From Clostridia bacterium (GTDB lineage: Bacteria; Bacillota; Clostridia; Oscillospirales; CAG-272): 8,101 nucleotides of DNA. Shown piece after piece: positions 4,444 through 8,101 of this stretch (position 1 is its first letter; each line of letters starts with the position of its first letter). The DNA lies in assembly GCA_017520365.1 (NCBI GenBank), contig JAFXFQ010000137.1, positions 1 to 8,101 of the forward strand, written 5' to 3'. The translations under genes and the position numbers were made by a program. The notes under the pieces are model-generated. The model saw only the letters and a program-made list of their open reading frames with translations. It had not been told where the DNA came from and did no database searches.

Positions 4444-6438
4444 ATGCAAAGAATCGGCGTATTCGTATGTTGGTGCGGAAGCAACATTGCAGGCACGGTA
4501 GACGTAAAGCAGGTTGCAAAGGCGCTGGAGAATGAGCCCGGCGTCGTATATTCCACCGACTATCAGTATATGTGCTCTCAGGCAGGTCAGGATATGATCG
4601 TCAATGCCGTAAAGGAGCACCGTCTTACAGGAATCGTTGTCTGCTCTTGCTCCCCCAGAATGCACGAGCAGACCTTCAGAAAAACAGCGGCCAAGGCAGG
4701 CCTTAATCCCTATATGGTGGAGATCGCCAATATCAGAGAGCAGTGCTCCTGGGTACATAAGGATATGATCGTGGGAACCGAGAAGGCAATTATTCTCGGA
4801 AAGGCAGCAGTGGCAAAGGTAAACCTGAATGCACCTCTCACCCCCGGTGAGTCTCCCGTAACAAAGAGAGCTCTCGTTATCGGAGGCGGTATTGCAGGTA
4901 TCCAGACAGCACTTGATATCGCTGATGCAGGCTTTGAGGTGGATATCGTAGAGAAAAAGCCCACCATCGGCGGAAAGATGGCACAGCTTGATAAGACATT
5001 CCCCACCCTTGACTGTGCGGCTTGTATACTCACACCTAAGATGGTTGATGTTGCACAGCACGAGAAGATCCGTGTCTTCTCCTTCAGCGAGGTATCCGAG
5101 GTTTCAGGCTTTGTGGGTAACTTCGAGGTGACTATCAAGAAGAAGGCACGCTATGTAAAGGAAGATATCTGTACAGGGTGCGGAGCCTGCGTAGATAAGT
5201 GTCCCGTGAAGAAGGTACCCAACGAGTTCAACCTTGGAATGGATAACAGAAAAGCGATCTATATTCCCTTTGCTCAGGCAGTACCCAAGGTTGCGACCAT
5301 CGACCCCAATGCTTGTAATATGCTGAAGGCAGGCAAGTGCGGAGTATGCTCAAAGGTTTGCACCGCAGGCGCTATCGATTATACACAGAAGGATGAGCTC
5401 GTAACAGAAAAGTACGGTGCTATCGTCGTTGCAACAGGCTTTGAGCCCATCAGCATGGAAAAGTTTGATGAGTATGCCTACAGCCAGTCAAAGGACGTTA
5501 TCACATCTCTTGAGTTTGAACGTCTTACCAATGCGGCAGGTCCCACTCAGGGAAAGCTCCTTCGTCCCTCCGATCTTAAGCACCCTGAGAAGATCGTTTT
5601 TGTACAGTGCGTAGGCTCCCGTTGCGCTTCCTGCGCAGAAAAGGGTAAGGAATACTGCTCCAAGATCTGTTGTATGTACACGGCAAAGCACGCAATGCTG
5701 ACAAGAGATAAGTATCCCGATACAGACGTTACCGTATTCTATATTGACGTTCGAACCCCCGGAAAGAACTTTGACGAGTTCTACCGCCGCGCAACGGAGG
5801 ATTACGGGGTGAAATATATCAAGGGTATGGTAGGCAAGATCGTGCCCGAGGGAGATAAGCTCCATGTTCAGGGAAGCGATCTTATCGCAAACGAGCAGGT
5901 GCATATCGATGCAGATCTGGTAGTTCTGGCAGCTGCCATCGAGCCCGATAAGTCAGCCCGCCCCCTTGCAACCATGCTTACGGCAAGTATGGATACAAAC
6001 GATTTCTTCACAGAAGCCCATCCCAAGCTCAGACCCGTAGAGAGCCCCACGGCAGGAGTGTTCCTTTCAGGCGCCTGTCAGGGACCTAAGGATATTCCCG
6101 AAACGGTATCACAGGCAGGAGCTGCTGCGGCCAAGGTCATAGGTCTTCTTGCAAAGGATAAGCTTCTCGGTAACCCCTGCGTTGCCTCAAGCGACGAAAA
6201 TATGTGTAACGGCTGCTCCTCCTGTGCAAACGTTTGCCCCTACGGAGCAATTACGTACGAGGATAAGGAATTCAGAATGCCTGACAGAACCATACAGGTC
6301 CGCCGCATAGCAAAGGTCAATCCCGCAGTTTGCCAAGGATGCGGATGCTGTACCGTTACCTGTCCCTCAGGAGCAATGGATCTTCGCGGCTTTACCAATT
6401 CACAGATCATGGCGGAGGTTGATGCAATATGCAAGTAA
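4444..6438 (+). CDS. hdrA: Heterodisulfide reductase-like subunit A (HdrA), FAD/multi-[4Fe-4S] electron-bifurcating flavoprotein
   Basis: HdrA holds the FAD that splits electron pairs between ferredoxin and HdrBC in known complexes. The length, 664 residues, is normal for the full form. In order: an N-terminal cluster domain (Cys9, Cys11, Cys44, Cys67, Cys69); a dinucleotide fold with GGGIAG at 147-152 and Glu170 at the end of the second strand; the Hdr-specific DCAAC segment (Cys191, Cys194); an inserted ferredoxin-like domain (Cys243/246/249/253 and Cys291/299/302/306); a Cys-rich VQCVGSRCASC segment (Cys389 to Cys410); and two C-terminal [4Fe-4S] motifs (Cys588/591/594/598 and Cys630/633/636/640) where ferredoxin would dock or be reduced. 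All these cysteines are codon-encoded Cys; the Sec seen at the DCAAC site of some methanococcal HdrA is not used here. It follows hdrC after 15 bases with GAGGTG at 4429-4434, and overlaps mvhD by 10 bases. Confidence 0.95.
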   Translation: MQRIGVFVCWCGSNIAGTVDVKQVAKALENEPGVVYSTDYQYMCSQAGQDMIVNAVKEHRLTGIVVCSCSPRMHEQTFRKTAAKAGLNPYMVEIANIREQCSWVHKDMIVGTEKAIILGKAAVAKVNLNAPLTPGESPVTKRALVIGGGIAGIQTALDIADAGFEVDIVEKKPTIGGKMAQLDKTFPTLDCAACILTPKMVDVAQHEKIRVFSFSEVSEVSGFVGNFEVTIKKKARYVKEDICTGCGACVDKCPVKKVPNEFNLGMDNRKAIYIPFAQAVPKVATIDPNACNMLKAGKCGVCSKVCTAGAIDYTQKDELVTEKYGAIVVATGFEPISMEKFDEYAYSQSKDVITSLEFERLTNAAGPTQGKLLRPSDLKHPEKIVFVQCVGSRCASCAEKGKEYCSKICCMYTAKHAMLTRDKYPDTDVTVFYIDVRTPGKNFDEFYRRATEDYGVKYIKGMVGKIVPEGDKLHVQGSDLIANEQVHIDADLVVLAAAIEPDKSARPLATMLTASMDTNDFFTEAHPKLRPVESPTAGVFLSGACQGPKDIPETVSQAGAAAAKVIGLLAKDKLLGNPCVASSDENMCNGCSSCANVCPYGAITYEDKEFRMPDRTIQVRRIAKVNPAVCQGCGCCTVTCPSGAMDLRGFTNSQIMAEVDAICK

Positions 6439-6863
6439 AAGAATTCAAGCCCCTTATCGTGGCATTTTGCTGTAACTGGTGCTCATATGCGGGAGCAGAC
6501 CTTGCGGGAAACAACCGTGCAGACTATCCTGCAGACGTAAAGATCATCAGATTACCTTGCTCCTGCAGAGTAAACCCAATGTTTATCCTGAAGGCATTCC
6601 AAAAGGGAGCAGACGGAGTTATCCTCTGCGGCTGCCTCCCCGGAGACTGCCACTATACGTCAGGTAACTACTATACAAGAAGAAGAATGGCAATGCTTTT
6701 CTCTATGCTGGATTTCCTTGGCATCGAGAGGGAGCGTACCCGTGTTGAATGGGTGTCGGCAGCTGAGGGCGCAAAGTTTGCGGCAACTATGAACGATTTT
6801 GTGGCAACAGTCAAGGCCCTTGGCGAGAATAAGAGATTGGAGGATCTGAGATGCAAAAAGTAA
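6429..6863 (+). CDS. mvhD: MvhD-family [2Fe-2S] protein (FlxD/MvhD-like electron-transfer subunit)
   Basis: These 144 residues match the delta subunit of methyl-viologen-reducing hydrogenase, the small [2Fe-2S] protein that docks on HdrA and delivers electrons to its FAD. The typical cysteines are present: Cys14-Cys15-x2-Cys18 in FCCNWCSY, LPCSCRVNP (Cys44, Cys46), and CGCLPGDCHY (Cys67, Cys69, Cys74), as is the RVNPMFILKAFQKGADGV block. No hydrogenase large or small subunit is next to it. Instead Fe-S proteins of the Flx type follow, so it more likely plays the FlxD role in a NADH-linked complex. It overlaps the end of hdrA by 10 bases and the next gene by 13 bases. The ribosome binding site GGAGG (6414-6418) lies within hdrA. 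Confidence 0.93.
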   Translation: MQVKEFKPLIVAFCCNWCSYAGADLAGNNRADYPADVKIIRLPCSCRVNPMFILKAFQKGADGVILCGCLPGDCHYTSGNYYTRRRMAMLFSMLDFLGIERERTRVEWVSAAEGAKFAATMNDFVATVKALGENKRLEDLRCKK

Positions 6864-7846
6864 CGAGAGAAGCCCTTATCGAAAAGGCAGCCTCCCTTCT
6901 CGCAAACGGCACGGTTACAAGCGTTCTTGCTTGGAAAAAGGGTGAATTCGATTATGATATCACCCCCGCTCTTTTCACCGGCGAGGAAGAAATGCACGCA
7001 GAGCTTGTATGGAACGATTTCTGTGGAGCAAACCTTTCCAAGTATCTTGTAGCAAAGACAAAGAAGGCAGAGGGCAAGATCCTCGTGTTCCTTAAGTCCT
7101 GCGACACCTATTCCTTCAATCAGCTCCTCACAGAGCACAGATTTGACCGTGAAAAGGTATACGCGGTGGGTATCCCCTGCTGCGGTATGGCCGATATCGA
7201 TAAGGTAAAGGCAATTTCCGGCGACGGTATAGCTTCTATTGAATGCGCAGAAAAGATCAAGGTATCCACCATCTACTCCGAAGGCGCGGCAGAGATGGAT
7301 CTCAATGACGTTCTCCTTGAGAGATGCGAAAGCTGCAAGTCAAAGAAGCACGTTGCATATGACGAGCTTATGGGAGAAGAGGGAGAGATCCTTGATTCAC
7401 ACCGCTTTGATGAGGTGGAGAGACTTGAGGCAATGACTCCCGATGAAAGATTTGCCTTCTGGCAGGAGGAGCTGTCCAAGTGTATCCGCTGCAACGCCTG
7501 CAGAAACGTTTGCCCTGCCTGCACCTGCGAGGTCTGTGTGTTCAATAACCCTGCCTCCGGTGTTGAGAGCAAGGCTCCCGTAAACGATTTTGAGGAAAAG
7601 ATGTTCCATATCATCCGTGCCTTCCACGTGGCAGGCAGATGTACAGACTGTGGGGAATGCTCAAGAGTATGTCCCCAGAACATACCCCTTCACCTGCTCA
7701 ACCGTAAGTTCATCAAAGACATGAACGAGTGCTACGGCGAGTATCAGGCAGGCGAGACGGTAGGCCAGAGAGCACCTCTGGTGGACTACACCTTAGATGA
7801 CCTTGAGGCCGGTGAAGTATTTGAAAGGGGTGGCGATAATGCGTAA
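6851..7846 (+). CDS. Multi-cluster 4Fe-4S protein, Flx/FrhB-like electron-transfer subunit
   Basis: These 331 residues have two parts. The N-terminal half (about 1-165) resembles the beta subunit region of F420 hydrogenase/formate dehydrogenase-type proteins, with ILVFLKSCDTYS (Cys84), GIPCCGM (Cys110-Cys111) and CESCK (Cys159, Cys162). The C-terminal half is a 4Fe-4S dicluster domain: Cys211/214/217/221 with CP, three further cysteines (224, 226, 229), and Cys264/267/270/274 ending CPQNIP. There is no signal peptide, membrane helix or visible Rossmann NAD motif. In bacterial Flx-Hdr clusters, Fe-S proteins of this type relay electrons from the NADH-oxidising flavoprotein to the MvhD-like subunit; that role is inferred from position. 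The start overlaps mvhD by 13 bases, with GGAGG at 6839-6843. It may equally belong to a formate- or F420-type input module. Confidence 0.8.
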   Translation: MQKVTREALIEKAASLLANGTVTSVLAWKKGEFDYDITPALFTGEEEMHAELVWNDFCGANLSKYLVAKTKKAEGKILVFLKSCDTYSFNQLLTEHRFDREKVYAVGIPCCGMADIDKVKAISGDGIASIECAEKIKVSTIYSEGAAEMDLNDVLLERCESCKSKKHVAYDELMGEEGEILDSHRFDEVERLEAMTPDERFAFWQEELSKCIRCNACRNVCPACTCEVCVFNNPASGVESKAPVNDFEEKMFHIIRAFHVAGRCTDCGECSRVCPQNIPLHLLNRKFIKDMNECYGEYQAGETVGQRAPLVDYTLDDLEAGEVFERGGDNA

Positions 7847-8101
7847 GATATCCCTTGATAATATTCAGGCACTTTTCGCTAAGATTTCAGGCGAAATGGC
7901 ACTTTACCTTCCTGTTGATAAAAATGATGGCAAGGCAGAGTACGAAAGATGGGAGGAGGGAACGGTCTGGTCCGATGCCCTCACCACAAGAAAGAGCCCC
8001 AAGGACTTTTTCTTCCCCCAGTCTGAGGATCTTATGCGATTCAGGACAGAGGGAAAGACCATTGAGATCACAGACGTGAGAGAGGAGTCAAAGCCCTTCG
8101 C
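7839..8101 (+). CDS. AsrA/sulfhydrogenase-beta-like Fe-S protein (N-terminal part, runs off the window)
   Basis: ATG at 7839 opens a frame that stays open to the window end (87 codons visible). It overlaps the previous gene by 8 bases and has AAAGGGG 8 bases upstream, the same arrangement as the other junctions. The visible part has MALYLPV, a KSPKDFFFPQSEDLMRF block and a short beta-rich segment (TIEITDVREE). This is the usual N-terminus of 4Fe-4S dicluster proteins related to anaerobic sulfite reductase subunit A and sulfhydrogenase beta subunits, which also occur as Fe-S subunits in Flx-Hdr operons. Cluster-binding cysteines would lie further on and are not visible. No cysteine occurs in the seen part. 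The partner expected next is the FAD/NAD-binding AsrB/FlxA-like subunit. Confidence 0.8.
   Translation, partial: MRKISLDNIQALFAKISGEMALYLPVDKNDGKAEYERWEEGTVWSDALTTRKSPKDFFFPQSEDLMRFRTEGKTIEITDVREESKPF

Noticed and set aside
4222..5061. Minus-strand open frame of 279 codons opposite hdrC-hdrA
   Set aside because: Antisense to two genes with complete cluster motifs, crossing their junction; no ribosome binding site or family resemblance.
3258..7846. Methanogen (archaeal) origin suggested by Hdr and Mvh names
   Set aside because: The promoters, ribosome binding sites, encoded CCA, class II fumarase and LDH-like dehydrogenase are all typical of bacteria, and HdrABC-MvhD is known in many anaerobic bacteria.
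7855..8079. Plus-strand frame of 74 codons near the right edge
   Set aside because: It is out of frame with the better-supported gene starting at 7839, which has a ribosome binding site, overlaps the upstream gene in the usual way and carries a family motif (KSPKDFFFPQ).
1..8101. CRISPR array, insertion sequence or prophage
   Set aside because: No spaced direct repeats, transposase, integrase or phage gene is seen. The inverted repeats near the tRNA are not accompanied by any mobility gene.

Overview
The window looks like a chromosomal segment of a strictly anaerobic, fermentative bacterium, most likely a gut or rumen member of the Clostridia; a Ruminococcus-like succinate producer would fit. 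The basis is bacterial -35/-10 promoters (both with extended -10 TG), strong AGGAGG-type ribosome binding sites, a tRNA with an encoded CCA, moderate GC content, and a long run of oxygen-sensitive iron-sulfur proteins with no membrane-spanning subunit. The taxonomic guess is inference.

Layout. Positions 1-40 are probably the last codons of a Lys-rich protein, followed by a GC-rich terminator hairpin (61-86). Positions 87-445 hold no convincing gene but several inverted repeats. A tRNA-Glu(CTC) gene lies on the minus strand at 483-557. It has its own promoter (570-597), an A-tract upstream element, and a terminator whose minus-strand transcript folds with a cUUCGg tetraloop. The terminator sits inside a much longer imperfect palindrome (420-505) that contains an inverted copy of the tRNA 3' end. 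From about 558 to 900 there are two divergent promoters, one for the tRNA and one for the plus-strand operon.

From 901 to the right edge there is a single tightly packed plus-strand operon: lactate/malate dehydrogenase, class II fumarase (fumC), heterodisulfide reductase-like HdrB, HdrC and HdrA, an MvhD-family [2Fe-2S] protein, a multi-cluster Fe-S protein, and the start of an AsrA/sulfhydrogenase-beta-like Fe-S protein that runs off the edge. Four gene junctions overlap by 8-13 bases.

Interpretation. HdrA is the flavin subunit that bifurcates electrons in methanogens and in some bacteria. HdrBC carries electrons to a disulfide-type or other high-potential acceptor. MvhD connects HdrA to an electron-input module. 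Here the input module looks like Flx (NADH-type) rather than a hydrogenase, although the expected NAD/FAD subunit is beyond the window. Placing this complex behind mdh and fumC (oxaloacetate to malate to fumarate) suggests that it serves the reductive succinate branch, perhaps as a soluble, ferredoxin-coupled fumarate- or thiol-reducing complex. The parts are recognised families; the coupling to fumarate is a hypothesis and is the most interesting point of the window.
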